Below, in pieces: positions 40,336 through 52,442 of a DNA stretch of 64,000 bases. The number at the start of each line of letters is the position of its first letter. Within the stretch, counting starts at the first letter, position 1. Source of the DNA: Gallionella sp. GTDB taxonomy: Bacteria > Pseudomonadota > Gammaproteobacteria > Burkholderiales > Gallionellaceae. The notes beneath the pieces are model-generated. The model was not told the origin of the DNA. It made no database searches and saw only the letters and a program-made list of their open reading frames with translations. A program made the translations under genes and the position numbers. The stretch is from contig JAQVVH010000003.1 in NCBI GenBank assembly GCA_028699065.1, forward strand, positions 124,001 to 188,000. Direction: 5' to 3'.

Positions 40336-40734
40336 TCAGAGTGCCTCAACACCGGCTTGCGCGATCTGCCCATCCTGAAACGAGCGGACGCCGCTGATGC
40401 CCAGACCGCCAATGACGATCCCCTCGCGCACCAGCGGCACCCCGCCTTCTGCCGGGATTACGCCGGGCAGGGCGAGGTGAATCAGGCGCCCGCTCAATAC
40501 GGCATCTTCCGACGCCTTGGTCGGACGCTGAAAAGCAACGGCCGCGTGGGCTTTGGTAATGGCTGTTTCGACCGTGCCGAACTGGGTGTCGTGGCTGCGC
40601 TGCAAATACAGCAGGTGGCCGCCGTCATCGACGATTGCGACGGTGACTTTCCAATCGTTGCGTCCGGCTTCGGCTTCGGCCGCAGCCGCAACGCGTCGGG
40701 CGTCGGCCAGTGTCAAAAGCGGTTTACGGGTCAT
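40336..40734 (-). CDS. GlcG/HbpS-family (DUF336) protein
   Basis: 132 residues with the family pattern: LTLADARRVAAAAEAEA, VAIVDDGGHLLYLQR, a KAHAAVAF helix and GGVPLVREGIVIGGLGISG. These small proteins bind haem or act beside glycolate and diol metabolism enzymes, but the role here is unknown. It begins 3 bp after the adk stop, so it is part of the adk transcript. No export signal is visible. Confidence 0.8.
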   Translation of the reverse strand: MTRKPLLTLADARRVAAAAEAEAGRNDWKVTVAIVDDGGHLLYLQRSHDTQFGTVETAITKAHAAVAFQRPTKASEDAVLSGRLIHLALPGVIPAEGGVPLVREGIVIGGLGISGVRSFQDGQIAQAGVEAL

Positions 40735-40737
40735 GAT

Positions 40738-42175
<1,438 letters not shown>

Positions 42176-42176
<1 letters not shown>

Positions 42177-42361
42177 CAGAGGGCTTCTATTTCGTCGCTT
42201 GTCAGTTTTCGGGCTTCGTCGGCGAGCATCACGGGGATGTCGTCCTCAATCCTGAAGGCAAGACGGTCTGCTTTGCAGACCAATTCTTTTTCCGCTTTGC
42301 GGTAAAGCAGCGGTGATTTGCACAGGGGGCAAACCAGAAGGTCGAGTAATTTAGCGTCCAT
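42176..42361 (-). CDS. ycaR: Trm112/YcaR-family small zinc-finger-like protein
   Basis: 61 residues from the ATG at 42361 ([18 protein letters not shown]). Family members are activators of methyltransferases or accompany lpxK and kdsB, as here. The CPLC pair and a third cysteine in LVCKADRL remain of the zinc site. Overlaps the lpxK end by 11 bp and kdsB by one. Confidence 0.9.
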
Positions 42362-43334
42362 GGGGCGAGATCTTTCGCATGAGGTCATCAATCAGGGCCG
42401 GGTCAACCTGGGCATCTACACGTAGCACCCAATAACGTTCATCGGCAAACGCGTCGCATTTTACCGCATCTTTTTCGGTCAGGAGCAGTGCGTCGCATTC
42501 CGCAAAACTCAGATCTTCCGCGCGGAAGGGGTGATGGTCCGGAAAGGGGTGCGTGATGCATGTGATTCCGAGTGCGGCCAGATGGTCAAAGAATCGTTGC
42601 GGGTGGCCGATGCCGGCGATGGCATGGCATTTCAGGGCGCTGAAATTTTCCGCCTTTCGAATCTGTTCCGGATTGCGCAGATTCTGAAAAACACTGCCGT
42701 TCAGCGTCATGGTGTACTCACGGGCGGAAGCTTTTCCGCCGTTGCAGACGAGGGCACTTACGGAATTCAGGCGCGACAGTGGTTCGCGCAGCGGGCCGGC
42801 GGGGAGCATCCAGCCATTGCCGAAGCGGCGGGTTCCATCCACGACGGCAATCTCGAAGTCGCGCGCCAGCCGATAGTGTTGCAGGCCGTCGTCGCAAACG
42901 ATGACATCGCATTCGGGATGAGCTGCCAGTGCGGCCTGTGCTGCGGCCGCGCGGTGCTTGCCGATCCAGACGGGACACAAATTGCGTTGCGCCATCAGCC
43001 GGGGCTCGTCGCCGACTTCCATTGCGCTGTCGAGGGAATCAACCGCGCGAGGGGTGAGCGCACTCCCCGCGTGCCCACGGCTCACGATCAGCGGATGCCG
43101 GCCCCGTTCGATCAATTGCCGTGCAAGGGCAAGGGTTAGCGGTGTTTTTCCGGTGCCGCCGACGGTGATGTTGCCCACCACAATCACTGGTACGCCGATA
43201 TGGGTTTGTTGCAGCATTCCGCAGCGGTAGGCGCTGCGCCGGAAGAAAACGAGGGCGCGAAATGCCAGGCTGAGAGGATAGAGCAGAAGATGCAGCGGGC
43301 TGCGGCGATACCAATACTGCTCGATTGAAGCCAT
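42351..43334 (-). CDS. lpxK: Tetraacyldisaccharide 4'-kinase
   Basis: 327 residues from the ATG at 43334; the frame extends upstream only as a shadow of exbD. One N-terminal membrane helix is followed by Walker [19 protein letters not shown]. It phosphorylates lipid A disaccharide at the 4' position on the inner membrane. The start lies 4 bp after the exbD stop. Confidence 0.94.
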   Translation of the reverse strand: MASIEQYWYRRSPLHLLLYPLSLAFRALVFFRRSAYRCGMLQQTHIGVPVIVVGNITVGGTGKTPLTLALARQLIERGRHPLIVSRGHAGSALTPRAVDSLDSAMEVGDEPRLMAQRNLCPVWIGKHRAAAAQAALAAHPECDVIVCDDGLQHYRLARDFEIAVVDGTRRFGNGWMLPAGPLREPLSRLNSVSALVCNGGKASAREYTMTLNGSVFQNLRNPEQIRKAENFSALKCHAIAGIGHPQRFFDHLAALGITCITHPFPDHHPFRAEDLSFAECDALLLTEKDAVKCDAFADERYWVLRVDAQVDPALIDDLMRKISPHGR

Positions 43335-43338
43335 TCGT

Positions 43339-43761
43339 CTAGTCGGGCGAGTTCTGGGTGGTGAAGGTGATACGGCCAAACCCGGCAAGACGGGCCGCTT
43401 CCATAATGTTAATGACTGCCTGGTGTGGCGTTTTCGCATCCGCGTTGATTACGATGGTCGGATCCGTTTGTTCGCCGGCAGCCTGTTTGAGGGAGGTGGC
43501 GAGCGCATCGACCCCACTGAAGTTGAGACTGCGAGTGTCAATGGCGTAATGTTCAGCCGCATCTACCGAGATGTTGATCGGTTTGGCAACAGGCGCGGTA
43601 TTTTCGCCTCCGGCCTGAGGCAGATTGATTTGCAGTTCGGAAAGTTTGGCGTAGCTGGTGGTGACCATCAGAAAAATCAGGATCACCAGCAGGACGTCGA
43701 TCATCGGGATCAGATTGATTTCCGGTTCCTCACGAGTCCGCCCGCGCTGGAAATTCATCAT
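43339..43761 (-). CDS. exbD: ExbD/TolR-type biopolymer transport protein
   Basis: 140 residues. One membrane helix (about 18-40) with the conserved aspartate in LIPMIDVLLVILIFLM and a periplasmic domain. With ExbB it uses the proton gradient to energise outer-membrane transport. Position before lpxK is a common betaproteobacterial arrangement. Four-base overlap with exbB. Confidence 0.9.
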   Translation of the reverse strand: MMNFQRGRTREEPEINLIPMIDVLLVILIFLMVTTSYAKLSELQINLPQAGGENTAPVAKPINISVDAAEHYAIDTRSLNFSGVDALATSLKQAAGEQTDPTIVINADAKTPHQAVINIMEAARLAGFGRITFTTQNSPD

Positions 43762-44366
43762 TTCACCCGAGTGCCGTGCACAATTTCGACCAGTTTGATG
43801 GCTTGCTGCTCCATTTCTATGGTCAGACTGTCTACTTGGGCGCGGAAGTGGCGATAGGCAATCATGCTGGGGATCGCGACGATCAGGCCAAACGCCGTGT
43901 TGTAGAGCGCGACGGAAATGCCGTGAGCAAGAATAGCCGGGCTGTTGCCCGCGGTCGTCTGCGCGCCGAAGATTTCGATCATGCCGACGACCGTGCCAAA
44001 CAAGCCGAGCAGCGGGCTGATGGCGGCGATCGTGCCCAGCGTGGTCAGAAAGCGTTCGAGTTCATGGGTCGTGGCGCGTCCGGCTTCCTCGATGGACTCC
44101 TTCATGACTTCGGGTGGGCTTTTGATGTTGCGCAGCCCCGCCGCGAAAATTCTCCCCAGCGGGGATTCTGCAGACCATTGCACCAGTTTGGTTTCGCTCA
44201 GCCCATGTTGGGTCATGTCCTGCACAATCTGGTCGAGCAGCCCGGGCGGGGCGATGCGACGGGTGCGCAACATGATAGCGCGTTCCATAATAAGACCGGT
44301 CGCAATGACCGAGGCGATAATCAGAAACCAGATAGGCCAGCCGGCCGCTTCCACGATTGCAAACAC
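43758..44366 (-). CDS. exbB: ExbB/TolQ/MotA-type proton channel protein
   Basis: 202 residues from the GTG at 44366 (GGGGAGT upstream). Three membrane helices with the family core TLGTIAAISPLLGLFGTVVGMIEIF and a final helix ALYNTAFGLIVAIPSMIAY. Partner of exbD. First gene of the exbB-exbD-lpxK-ycaR-kdsB-adk run. Confidence 0.9.
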   Translation of the reverse strand: MFAIVEAAGWPIWFLIIASVIATGLIMERAIMLRTRRIAPPGLLDQIVQDMTQHGLSETKLVQWSAESPLGRIFAAGLRNIKSPPEVMKESIEEAGRATTHELERFLTTLGTIAAISPLLGLFGTVVGMIEIFGAQTTAGNSPAILAHGISVALYNTAFGLIVAIPSMIAYRHFRAQVDSLTIEMEQQAIKLVEIVHGTRVK

Positions 44367-44713
44367 GCGGTACTCCCCTGTTATGCTTAAATGTGCAGGG
44401 CGCAACTGTAACGTTTCATTCCCAGTTGGGCAATATTTCTGAGGAATTGCTTTAGCTCTAGCGGGCTAAATGCACAATCAGAAAGAGTATTTCCGTTTCG
44501 CCCACAAAACCTGTGGATAACTTTGTGGACGGATTTGCTGAAGGGCGGTTTAATCGCCCGAGGAATAAAGGTTTTTGTTACGTTGCCTATTTTTTAAACT
44601 CATTAATTATCTATTAAAAACAATTGCTTGCGATAAGTTGCTGTTTTTTTTCAAGGTGATGCTGCCACAATTCCCGTGCTTATTGGGATTGTGGGTTATT
44701 CGGGAATGTCAAG
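44367..44713. other. AT-rich intergenic region with a perfect DnaA box
   Basis: This 347-bp gap between divergent exbB and xseA has no gene. TGTGGATAA at 44512-44520 is an exact DnaA box (TTATCCACA on the other strand), framed by the inverted repeat CCACAAA (44502-44508) and TTTGTGG (44522-44528). A very AT-rich stretch follows from about 44580 to 44655. An imperfect inverted repeat at 44665-44694 lies just before the xseA start. Both divergent promoters must be here, but I cannot place them firmly. Confidence 0.6.
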
Positions 44714-46087
44714 ATGTCGGACGAGGTTTTTTTTACTGTACGTAACCGGATTTTGTCGGTCAGCGAACTCGTTATTTCAATCAAGCGCTTAGTCGAGTCT
44801 GAGATTCCGCTGGTGTGGATTCAGGGTGAAGTCAGTAATCTGGTCAAGGCGACTTCCGGGCATTGGTATTTTTCGCTCAAAGACGCTTCTGCTCAAATGC
44901 GTTGTGTCATGTTCCGCCAGCATAACCAGCGTATTTCCGGGGGGGTGAGTAACGGGCAGGCCGTCGAGTTGCTGGGAACCGTGACGCTATATGAGGCGCG
45001 CGGGGATGTGCAGTTCAATGTGGCGCAGCTGCGGCCGGCCGGTGCGGGCGATTTGTTTGAACGTTTTACGCGGCTCAAGCAACAGCTTGAAGGTGAAGGC
45101 CTGTTTGACGCCGCGCGCAAGCGAGCGTTACCGGTGTATCCGGAATGCATCGGTATTGTGACTTCGCCACAGGCGGCGGCTTTGCGCGACGTGCTGACCA
45201 CTTTGCGCCAGCGTTGGCCCGGCGTGTCGGCCATACTTTATCCCGCGGCCGTTCAGGGAGCGGGGAGTGCTGTCCAGTTGGCCAAGGCGATCGAGCTGGC
45301 CAACCGTCGTGCCGATTGTGAGGTGCTGATTTTGTGCCGGGGCGGCGGCAGTCTCGAGGACTTGTGGTCTTTTAACGAGGAGGTGCTGGCCCGGGCGATC
45401 GCTGCAAGCGAAATTCCGGTGGTGAGTGGCGTGGGGCACGAAGCGGACTTCACAATTGCCGATTTTGTGGCGGATGAGCGTGCGGCCACACCGACGGCGG
45501 CCGCCCAGCGCGTTGTGCCGGATCGTCGCGAATTGCTGCATCGTGTTGCGGGGCTGGGCCGGCGCCTGCGGCAGTTGCAGCAAAATTATTTTGCGCAGCG
45601 CCTGCAGACACTGGATTTTTTTGATCGTCGCCTGCTCCATCCCAGTGCTTTGCTTAATCGCGAAGCCGAACGCTTGCAACATTCGCGGCAGCGGCTCGCG
45701 CGCGGTCTGGTTCATGTGCAGCGGCAACAGGATTGGCGCTGGCAATTGCTCAAGCAGCGTTTCGGGGCCGGTTGCCGGCAACTCGAACAGATGGAATCGG
45801 CTCATGCGCGTTGGGGGCAGCGGCTGGTTGAGGCGATGGAGAGTGTGCAGAGCCGTTATTTTCTGCCACTCGAATCGGCAGCGCAGCGTCTGGATTTGCT
45901 CGATCCGCGCCGTGTCTTGGCGCGCGGTTACAGTCTGGTTCGTGATGCAGACGGTCATGTCGTTGTCGATGCAGCGACCGTGAGGCACGGCGACCGTATG
46001 GCTATTACGCTGTCGCGCGGGCAGCTCGAAGTGATCGTTGGCCAGGTACAAGTCGCCTCATCCGAAACGTCTCCGCCGCCGGATTGA
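44714..46087 (+). CDS. xseA: Exodeoxyribonuclease VII large subunit
   Basis: 457 residues. Catalytic subunit of the single-strand exonuclease used in mismatch repair and cleanup. The N-terminal OB fold shows WIQGEVSNLVKATSGHWYFSLKD. The catalytic domain has GIVTSPQAAALRDV, ILCRGGGSLEDLWSFNEE and GVGHEADFTIADFVAD. A long coiled-coil region and ARGYSLVRD end follow. The small subunit gene is not in the window. Confidence 0.95.
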   Translation: MSDEVFFTVRNRILSVSELVISIKRLVESEIPLVWIQGEVSNLVKATSGHWYFSLKDASAQMRCVMFRQHNQRISGGVSNGQAVELLGTVTLYEARGDVQFNVAQLRPAGAGDLFERFTRLKQQLEGEGLFDAARKRALPVYPECIGIVTSPQAAALRDVLTTLRQRWPGVSAILYPAAVQGAGSAVQLAKAIELANRRADCEVLILCRGGGSLEDLWSFNEEVLARAIAASEIPVVSGVGHEADFTIADFVADERAATPTAAAQRVVPDRRELLHRVAGLGRRLRQLQQNYFAQRLQTLDFFDRRLLHPSALLNREAERLQHSRQRLARGLVHVQRQQDWRWQLLKQRFGAGCRQLEQMESAHARWGQRLVEAMESVQSRYFLPLESAAQRLDLLDPRRVLARGYSLVRDADGHVVVDAATVRHGDRMAITLSRGQLEVIVGQVQVASSETSPPPD

Positions 46088-46138
46088 CAGCCGTTGCGGT
46101 ATCATCCGACCCTCCAATTTACTTAGCCATTTTTTCAG

Positions 46139-48082
46139 ATGTCCGTCACGCCCTATCTTGATTTGCCGCCTTTGTTGAGTGCCGCCGGGCTTGTTCGCTT
46201 GCCGGGTTCCAAGAGTATTTCCAACCGCATTCTGTTGCTCTCGGCCCTCGCCGAAGGTACGACGGAAATTCGCGATGTGTTGCTCTCGGATGATACTGAA
46301 CGCATGTTTGATGCGCTCCGTATTCTGGGACTGAAGGTAGAGCAGCCGGAATCGCGTACCTTCCGTGTTGCCGGTTGCGGTGGTGACCTTCCTGTGCGGC
46401 AGGCGGAACTGTTCCTCGGTAACGCGGGAACGGCTTTCCGTCCCCTGACGGCAGCGCTGGCGCTGGCCGGCGGGGATTACCGTTTGACGGGGGTGGCGCG
46501 CATGCATGAACGGCCCATTGGAGATCTTGTTGATGCGCTGCGTATTTTGGGTGCGAACGTCAAGTATCTTGGCAACGAAGGATTCCCGCCGCTGCAAATT
46601 GCCATGCCGACACCGACCGCTGCTGGCCGAGTCAATGTCAGGGGGGATGTTTCCAGTCAATTCCTCACGGCATTACTGATGGCGGCCCCCTTGCTGAATC
46701 GCGATGTGGCGATTGAAGTGACGGGCGAGTTGATTTCCAAGCCTTATATTGAAATTACGCTGGCGATGATGGCGCGCTTTGGTGTTCAGGTGCGGCGTGA
46801 GGGCTGGCGCAGCTTTCATATTTCTGCCGGCAGCCGTTATGTGTCGCCCGGAACGATTTATGTCGAGGGGGATGCTTCGTCTGCGTCCTATTTTCTGGCG
46901 GCGGGGGCCATCGGCGGGGGGGCGGTACGGATTGAAGGCGTCGGCAGCGACAGCATTCAGGGCGATATTCGTTTTGCCGAAGCACTGGAAAAAATGGGGG
47001 CACGGATAGTGCGCGGTCCCAACTGGATGGAGGCTGCCGCACCCGCAAGCGGGAAGTTGCAGGCAATCGATCTGGATTGCAACCATATTCCGGACGCGGC
47101 CATGACACTGGCGGTTGCCGCGCTGTTTGCGGAAGGCACAACGGTGCTGCGCAATATCGCCAGCTGGCGCGTCAAGGAGACCGACCGGATTGCGGCCATG
47201 GCAACCGAGCTGCGCAAGGTCGGTGCCGGGGTGGAGGAGGGCGCGGATTTTATTCGGGTTACGCCGCCGGAGCAGATCCGTCACGCCGCCATCGATACTT
47301 ATGATGATCACCGCATGGCTATGTGTTTTTCGCTCGCGGCATTTGGCGCCGGGGGCCTGCGAATCAACGAGCCCGATTGTGTGGCCAAAACCTTCCCGGA
47401 ATATTTCGAACGTTTCCGCGAGATTACCCATGCGGTGCCTGTGATTGCCATTGATGGTCCCTCCGCATCCGGTAAAGGCACGGTGGCGCAAAAGGTGGCC
47501 GGGACGCTGGGATTTCATTTCCTCGATAGCGGGGCTTTGTACCGTTTGCTCGGTCTTGCCGCGCAGCAGCGCAATATCCCGCTGGACGCGGAAGCGGATT
47601 TGGCCGAATTGGCGCGCCAGCTCGACATTCGCTTTGAGGGTGAAGCGATATGGCTGGACGCGGTGTGTGTTGGTGACGAGTTGCGCAGTGAGGTGGCGGG
47701 TGCAGCTGCCTCGGCCGTTGCAGCCCTGCCGCAGGTGCGCGCGGCGCTAATGGATCGGCAGCGTGCATTTCGGCGGGCGCCGGGGCTGGTGGCGGATGGT
47801 CGCGACATGGCTTCTGTGGTCTTTCCGGATGCGGCCACCAAGATTTTTCTGACGGCCTCGGCGGAGGCTCGCGCGGAGCGCCGCTACAAGCAGTTGAAGG
47901 GAAAGGGAATGAGTGCTAATATCGCCGCCCTTTTGCAGGATATACAGGCGCGCGACGAGCGGGATACCCGCCGTAGCACGGCCCCCCTGCAGCAGGCCCC
48001 GGATGCCAGTCTGCTGGATACGACAAACGTGTCGATCGATCAGGCTGTCCAGTTTGTGCTGGATCGCTACCGTTTGCAGTAA
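46139..48082 (+). CDS. aroA-cmk: Fused EPSP synthase and cytidylate kinase
   Basis: 647 residues in one uninterrupted frame. Residues 1-428 are AroA ([40 protein letters not shown]) for the shikimate pathway step that joins PEP and shikimate-3-P. After a linker of about six residues, 432-647 are Cmk, with P-loop GPSASGKGT (440-448), LDSGALYR and [11 protein letters not shown]. The two are normally adjacent genes before rpsA; here the aroA stop is lost. No clear Shine-Dalgarno precedes the ATG. Confidence 0.94.
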   Translation: MSVTPYLDLPPLLSAAGLVRLPGSKSISNRILLLSALAEGTTEIRDVLLSDDTERMFDALRILGLKVEQPESRTFRVAGCGGDLPVRQAELFLGNAGTAFRPLTAALALAGGDYRLTGVARMHERPIGDLVDALRILGANVKYLGNEGFPPLQIAMPTPTAAGRVNVRGDVSSQFLTALLMAAPLLNRDVAIEVTGELISKPYIEITLAMMARFGVQVRREGWRSFHISAGSRYVSPGTIYVEGDASSASYFLAAGAIGGGAVRIEGVGSDSIQGDIRFAEALEKMGARIVRGPNWMEAAAPASGKLQAIDLDCNHIPDAAMTLAVAALFAEGTTVLRNIASWRVKETDRIAAMATELRKVGAGVEEGADFIRVTPPEQIRHAAIDTYDDHRMAMCFSLAAFGAGGLRINEPDCVAKTFPEYFERFREITHAVPVIAIDGPSASGKGTVAQKVAGTLGFHFLDSGALYRLLGLAAQQRNIPLDAEADLAELARQLDIRFEGEAIWLDAVCVGDELRSEVAGAAASAVAALPQVRAALMDRQRAFRRAPGLVADGRDMASVVFPDAATKIFLTASAEARAERRYKQLKGKGMSANIAALLQDIQARDERDTRRSTAPLQQAPDASLLDTTNVSIDQAVQFVLDRYRLQ

Positions 48083-48162
48083 GTCAGGCCCCGTCGGGTT
48101 CTCCGCCCACGGGTTTATTAACTCACCCCCGTTTTGCGGGATGCACTGAAAGAAAATCGAAA

Positions 48163-49866
48163 ATGACCGCTGTTGCCGAAATGGAAAGTTTTGCCGCCCT
48201 GTTTGAAGAAAGCCTGACCCGCAAGGAAATGCGCGCGGGCGAACTGATCACCGCACAGGTTGTGCGCGTGGATCACAACATGGTGGTTGTAAATGCCGGA
48301 TTGAAGTCCGAGAGCCTGATCCCGGTCGAGGAGTTCCTCGACGACAAGGGTGCGCTGGAAGTGAATGTGGGCGACTTTGTGACCGTCGCCATTGAATCGC
48401 TGGAAAACGGCTATGGCGAGACAAAGTTGTCGCGCGAAAAAGCCAAACGCCTGGCTGCATGGCACGATTTGGAAGCTGCCATGGAAGAGGGCAAGATCGT
48501 TGAGGGCTTTGTCAGTGGCAAGGTTAAGGGTGGTCTGACCGCGATGGTCAACGGCATCCGCGCATTCCTGCCGGGTTCGCTGGTGGATATTCGTCCGGTC
48601 AAGGATACGACACCGTACGAAAACAAGACGATGGAGCTGAAGGTTATCAAGCTCGATCGCAAGCGCAACAACGTGGTGGTTTCCCGTCGTGCCGTTCTGG
48701 AAGAGACGATGGGTGCCGACCGTGAAGCCATACTCGAAAACCTCAAAGAAGGTGCTGTGGTCAAGGGCGTGGTCAAGAACATCACCGATTACGGCGCCTT
48801 TGTGGATCTGGGTGGTATTGATGGTTTGCTGCACATTACCGACCTGGCTTGGCGCCGCGTCAAACATCCGTCCGAAGTGCTGGCGGTGGGTGATGAAGTT
48901 GAAGCCAAGGTGCTCAAGTTTGATCAGGAAAAGAACCGCGTTTCACTGGGCATCAAACAAATGGGCGAAGATCCTTGGGATGGTCTCGCTCGCCGTTACC
49001 CGCAGAGCACCCGTTTGTTCGGCAAGGTAACCAATCTGACCGACTACGGCGCGTTTGTTGAAATCGAACAGGGCATTGAGGGTCTGGTTCACGTGTCTGA
49101 AATGGACTGGACCAACAAGAACGTTCACCCGTCCAAGGTTGTTAGCTTGGGCGACGAGGTTGAAGTGATGATTCTGGAGATCGACGAGCAGCGTCGCCGG
49201 ATTTCCCTGGGTATGAAGCAGTGTATGGCTAACCCATGGGACGATTTTGCCAGCAACCACAAAAAGGGTGACAAGGTACGAGGCGCGATCAAGTCGATCA
49301 CTGATTTCGGCGTATTCATTGGCCTCGACGGCGGTATTGATGGCTTGGTTCACCTGTCTGACCTGTCCTGGAATCAGCCGGGCGAGGAGATGGTGCGCAA
49401 CTACAAGAAGGGTGACGAAATCGAGGCGCTGGTGTTGGCTATTGATGTTGAGCGTGAGCGTATTTCTCTGGGCATCAAACAGATGGAAGGCGATCCGTTT
49501 GGCGGTTTTGTCTCCGGCCATGAGAAGGGCGCTGTAGTTACCGGTACCGTCAAGTCGTTGGATGCCAAGGGTGCCGTGATCGCACTGGATGGTGATGCGG
49601 AAGGTTATCTCAAGGCTTCGGAAGTTTCTGCCGAGCGTGTTGAGGACATTCGCAATCATCTGAAGGAGGGCGACAGCGTGACTGCGTTGATCGTAAATGT
49701 GGATCGCAAAAACCGCGGCATCAACCTGTCGATCAAGGCGCTGGCACGGGCTGAAGAGTCGGCTGCAATGCAGAAGTTCTCGGCTGAAAGCACCGGCAAT
49801 GCAGGTACGACCAATCTGGGCGCATTGCTGAAAGCCAAGATGAACAGCGGCAAAACTGACGCCTAA
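48163..49866 (+). CDS. rpsA: 30S ribosomal protein S1
   Basis: 567 residues with six S1 RNA-binding repeats; repeats 3-6 show the clear [18 protein letters not shown] type pattern, while the first two are the degenerate ribosome-binding ones. It brings mRNA to the 30S subunit. Position after cmk and before ihfB is the standard order. AAAGAAAATCG upstream is a weak ribosome site, as often seen for autoregulated rpsA. Confidence 0.97.
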   Translation: MTAVAEMESFAALFEESLTRKEMRAGELITAQVVRVDHNMVVVNAGLKSESLIPVEEFLDDKGALEVNVGDFVTVAIESLENGYGETKLSREKAKRLAAWHDLEAAMEEGKIVEGFVSGKVKGGLTAMVNGIRAFLPGSLVDIRPVKDTTPYENKTMELKVIKLDRKRNNVVVSRRAVLEETMGADREAILENLKEGAVVKGVVKNITDYGAFVDLGGIDGLLHITDLAWRRVKHPSEVLAVGDEVEAKVLKFDQEKNRVSLGIKQMGEDPWDGLARRYPQSTRLFGKVTNLTDYGAFVEIEQGIEGLVHVSEMDWTNKNVHPSKVVSLGDEVEVMILEIDEQRRRISLGMKQCMANPWDDFASNHKKGDKVRGAIKSITDFGVFIGLDGGIDGLVHLSDLSWNQPGEEMVRNYKKGDEIEALVLAIDVERERISLGIKQMEGDPFGGFVSGHEKGAVVTGTVKSLDAKGAVIALDGDAEGYLKASEVSAERVEDIRNHLKEGDSVTALIVNVDRKNRGINLSIKALARAEESAAMQKFSAESTGNAGTTNLGALLKAKMNSGKTDA

Positions 49867-49880
49867 TCGAGGGGGGTACG

Positions 49881-50171
49881 ATGACACGTTCCGACCTGAT
49901 TGCGCGTCTGGCGGAGCTGCATCCGCAGCTGCTCACCAAGGATGCCGAGCTGTCAGTCAAGGTGATTCTGGATACGCTTTCCGCGACACTGGCTCGTGGC
50001 GAGCGCGTTGAGATTCGCGGCTTTGGCAGTTTTGCCCTGAACTATCGTCCACCTCGTCAGGGGCGTAACCCCAAGACGGGTGAAAAGGTCAAGGTTCCGG
50101 CCAAATACGTCCCTCACTTTAAGGCGGGCAAGGAATTGCGCGAACGGGTTAGTCTGGAAGAGAATTCCTGA
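49881..50171 (+). CDS. ihfB: Integration host factor subunit beta
   Basis: 96 residues of the HU/IHF DNA-bending family. [25 protein letters not shown] is the DNA arm, with the proline that intercalates in the minor groove. Follows rpsA by 14 bp, the classical location of the beta subunit, with GAGGGGGGT as ribosome site. A terminator follows. Confidence 0.95.
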   Translation: MTRSDLIARLAELHPQLLTKDAELSVKVILDTLSATLARGERVEIRGFGSFALNYRPPRQGRNPKTGEKVKVPAKYVPHFKAGKELRERVSLEENS

Positions 50172-50187
50172 TTCCCCGGGACTTCGG

Positions 50188-50225
50188 AATGGCGGCATAT
50201 CGTAAGGTATCGCCGCCATTTTTTT
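50188..50225 (+). terminator. Intrinsic terminator of rpsA-ihfB
   Basis: AATGGCGG (50188-50195) pairs with CCGCCATT (50213-50220), and the stem continues partly through ATATC/GGTAT. It is followed by a run of T to 50225. It separates the highly expressed ribosomal genes from lapA. Confidence 0.88.
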
Positions 50226-50270
50226 ATCTTTCGTGCTATCGTCATGTCCACTGCTTCGGAATAAAACAGG

Positions 50271-50579
50271 ATGCGTTATTTCAACTGGGTGCTGCGTGCG
50301 CTGCTCTTCATTTTATTGCTAGGTTTTGCGCTGAAAAATGATCAGCCGGCGACCTTGCGTTACTTCTTTGGCTACGAATGGACATCCTCCCTCGTCGTTG
50401 TCGTGCTGATTTTCTTTGCTATCGGTGCGCTTCTGGGGGTGATGGCTATGTTGCCAAACGTGTTGCAACAGCGGCGTGAAATTGCGCGACTGAAACGCGA
50501 TTTGCATCTGGCCAATGTCGCGGGATCCGCGCCGGGCGCAAAAGAAAAAGTGAACGACGGGGCGGCAGATGGAATTTGA
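50271..50579 (+). CDS. lapA: LapA-family inner membrane protein
   Basis: 102 residues, two membrane helices (about 7-22 and 40-62) and a cytoplasmic coiled-coil tail (LQQRREIARLKRDLHLAN). Partner of LapB in control of LPS synthesis and LpxC turnover. Overlaps the lapB start by 11 bp. Confidence 0.88.
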   Translation: MRYFNWVLRALLFILLLGFALKNDQPATLRYFFGYEWTSSLVVVVLIFFAIGALLGVMAMLPNVLQQRREIARLKRDLHLANVAGSAPGAKEKVNDGAADGI

Positions 50580-51744
50580 ACCTTGGATGCTGCTTATTTT
50601 TCCCCTGTTTTTCGGGATGGGCTGGCTGGCCGCGCGCATCGATATCAAAGATCTGTTGTCGGAGAGTCACGCCCTGCCGCAATCCTATTTCAAGGGGTTG
50701 AACTTTTTACTGAACGAGCAGCAGGACAAGGCCATCGAAGCATTCATCGAGGTGGTGAAGGTTGATCCGCAAACCGTTGAATTGCACTTTGCCCTTGGTA
50801 GCCTGTTTCGCCGCCGCGGCGAAGTGGATCGCGCACTGCGCATGCACCACAATTTGGTTGACCGTGCCGATCTCGACAACGCGCGGCGCCAGCAGGCCGT
50901 CTTTGAACTGGCGCAGGATTATCTCAAGGCGGGTATTTTGGACCGTGCCGAATCCTTGTTCCGCGAGTTGCAGAAGTCGGCGTATGCAAAGCCATCGCTG
51001 GAGTTTTTGCTGGAGCTGTTCCAGAAGGAGCGCGACTGGCTTAAAGCCATCGATGCCGCGCGGCAGTTGGCGGCAGTTTCCGGTGAGTCGTACGCCAAAC
51101 TGATTGCCCTGTTTTATTGTGAGCTGGCACAGGAAGCTTTGACAGGCGGCGATCAGGACGCTACGCGTGAATACCTCAAGCAGGCGCTGGCAACGTGCCC
51201 GGATTGTGTTCGAGCCAGCATCATGCTGGGCGACTTGACGCTTTCCGGTGGCGACAGAGAGGGCGCGATTGCGTGCTGGAAGTCGATAGAAACTCAGGAT
51301 GCACGTTATTTGCCACTGGTGACAGAGCGTCTGCTGCAAGCTTTTGTCGACGTTGGGCGTGAGCCAGAAGGCATTGCGCTGTTGCGCGGTTATCTGGATA
51401 AATACCACTCCGTAGACATGATGAATGTCCTGTTTGCGGCAGTGTCGCGCAGCGAAGGCGCGGCTGCTGCCTATCAACTGGTGCGAGGTGCTCTGCAGAA
51501 AAATCCCTCCTTGATCGGGCTCGACAAGTTGCTGGAAGCTCGGTTGCTGGAAGTCCCCGAGGATCGTCGCGCCGATGTGGAAATGGTGCGTAATCTGTTG
51601 CAGCAGCGCACGCGCAATCTGGCGATGTACCATTGCAGCCGGTGCGGATTCAAGGCTCGCCAGTTCTACTGGCATTGCCCAGCTTGTCAGTCGTGGGACA
51701 GTTACTTGCCCAGACGTACGGAAGAAACGGAAATGCAATCATGA
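50569..51744 (+). CDS. lapB: LPS assembly protein LapB
   Basis: 391 residues. An N-terminal membrane anchor (about 5-21) is followed by TPR repeats through about residue 340 and a C-terminal rubredoxin-like metal site with two CXXC pairs ([19 protein letters not shown]). It recruits FtsH to degrade LpxC and couples phospholipid and LPS synthesis. TGA overlaps the pyrF ATG. Confidence 0.93.
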   Translation: MEFEPWMLLIFPLFFGMGWLAARIDIKDLLSESHALPQSYFKGLNFLLNEQQDKAIEAFIEVVKVDPQTVELHFALGSLFRRRGEVDRALRMHHNLVDRADLDNARRQQAVFELAQDYLKAGILDRAESLFRELQKSAYAKPSLEFLLELFQKERDWLKAIDAARQLAAVSGESYAKLIALFYCELAQEALTGGDQDATREYLKQALATCPDCVRASIMLGDLTLSGGDREGAIACWKSIETQDARYLPLVTERLLQAFVDVGREPEGIALLRGYLDKYHSVDMMNVLFAAVSRSEGAAAAYQLVRGALQKNPSLIGLDKLLEARLLEVPEDRRADVEMVRNLLQQRTRNLAMYHCSRCGFKARQFYWHCPACQSWDSYLPRRTEETEMQS

Positions 51745-52442
51745 ACGATCCCCAAATCATTGTCGCGCTAGACTATCCGGATGCGGCTTCCGCGCTCGCG
51801 CTGGCCGGGCGCCTGTCTCCCGATGCCTGCCGTCTAAAGGTGGGCAAGGAATTGTTTACTGCTGCCGGGCCGGCGCTGATCGAGCAATTGATGCATCGCG
51901 ATTTTGAGGTTTTCCTTGATCTGAAATTTCACGACATTCCCAACACCACCGCGCAAGCCTGCAAGGTCGCAGCTAATATGGGCGTGTGGATGGTGAATGT
52001 GCACGCATTCGGCGGACGAAAGATGATGGAAGCCGCACGCGAAGCTTTGGCGCATGTCAGTCGGCGTCCCCGACTGATTGCTGTGACCGTGCTGACCAGC
52101 ATGGGGCCGGCAGATCTGGCCGGTATTGGCATACGCGAGACGCCGGCTGAAATGGTGTTGCGTCTCGCCGCACTGGCGCAGGAAAGCGGATTGGACGGCG
52201 TGGTGTGTTCCGCGCAGGAAGCCGGAGTGTTGCGGCAGCAGTGCGGTCCGGATTTTTGTCTGGTGACGCCGGGAATTCGGCCGGCAACTGCGGCAGCCGA
52301 TGATCAGGCCCGTATCATGACGCCGCGCGCCGCCCTGGAGGCAGGGTCCAGTTATCTGGTGATCGGGCGTCCTATCACGCAGGCTGCCGATCCCTTGCGC
52401 GCGCTGCAGGATATCAATCTTGAATTGGGAGTTGCACGATGA
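51741..52442 (+). CDS. pyrF: Orotidine 5'-phosphate decarboxylase
   Basis: 233 residues from the ATG at 51741, which overlaps the lapB stop (ATGA). Makes UMP in pyrimidine synthesis. The catalytic Asp-Lys-Asp block is [13 protein letters not shown], and VTPGIRP closes the barrel. Coupled on both sides by four-base overlaps to lapB and rfaE1. Confidence 0.96.
   Translation: MNDPQIIVALDYPDAASALALAGRLSPDACRLKVGKELFTAAGPALIEQLMHRDFEVFLDLKFHDIPNTTAQACKVAANMGVWMVNVHAFGGRKMMEAAREALAHVSRRPRLIAVTVLTSMGPADLAGIGIRETPAEMVLRLAALAQESGLDGVVCSAQEAGVLRQQCGPDFCLVTPGIRPATAAADDQARIMTPRAALEAGSSYLVIGRPITQAADPLRALQDINLELGVAR

Noticed and set aside
46084-46105. TTGACA and TATCAT upstream of aroA-cmk as a promoter
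   Set aside because: The two hexamers are only 10 bp apart, too close for a sigma-70 promoter.
47400-47470. Suspected frameshift joining aroA and cmk
   Set aside because: The frame is continuous, both domains keep their active-site motifs up to the linker, and no base duplication or homopolymer is visible that would explain an error.
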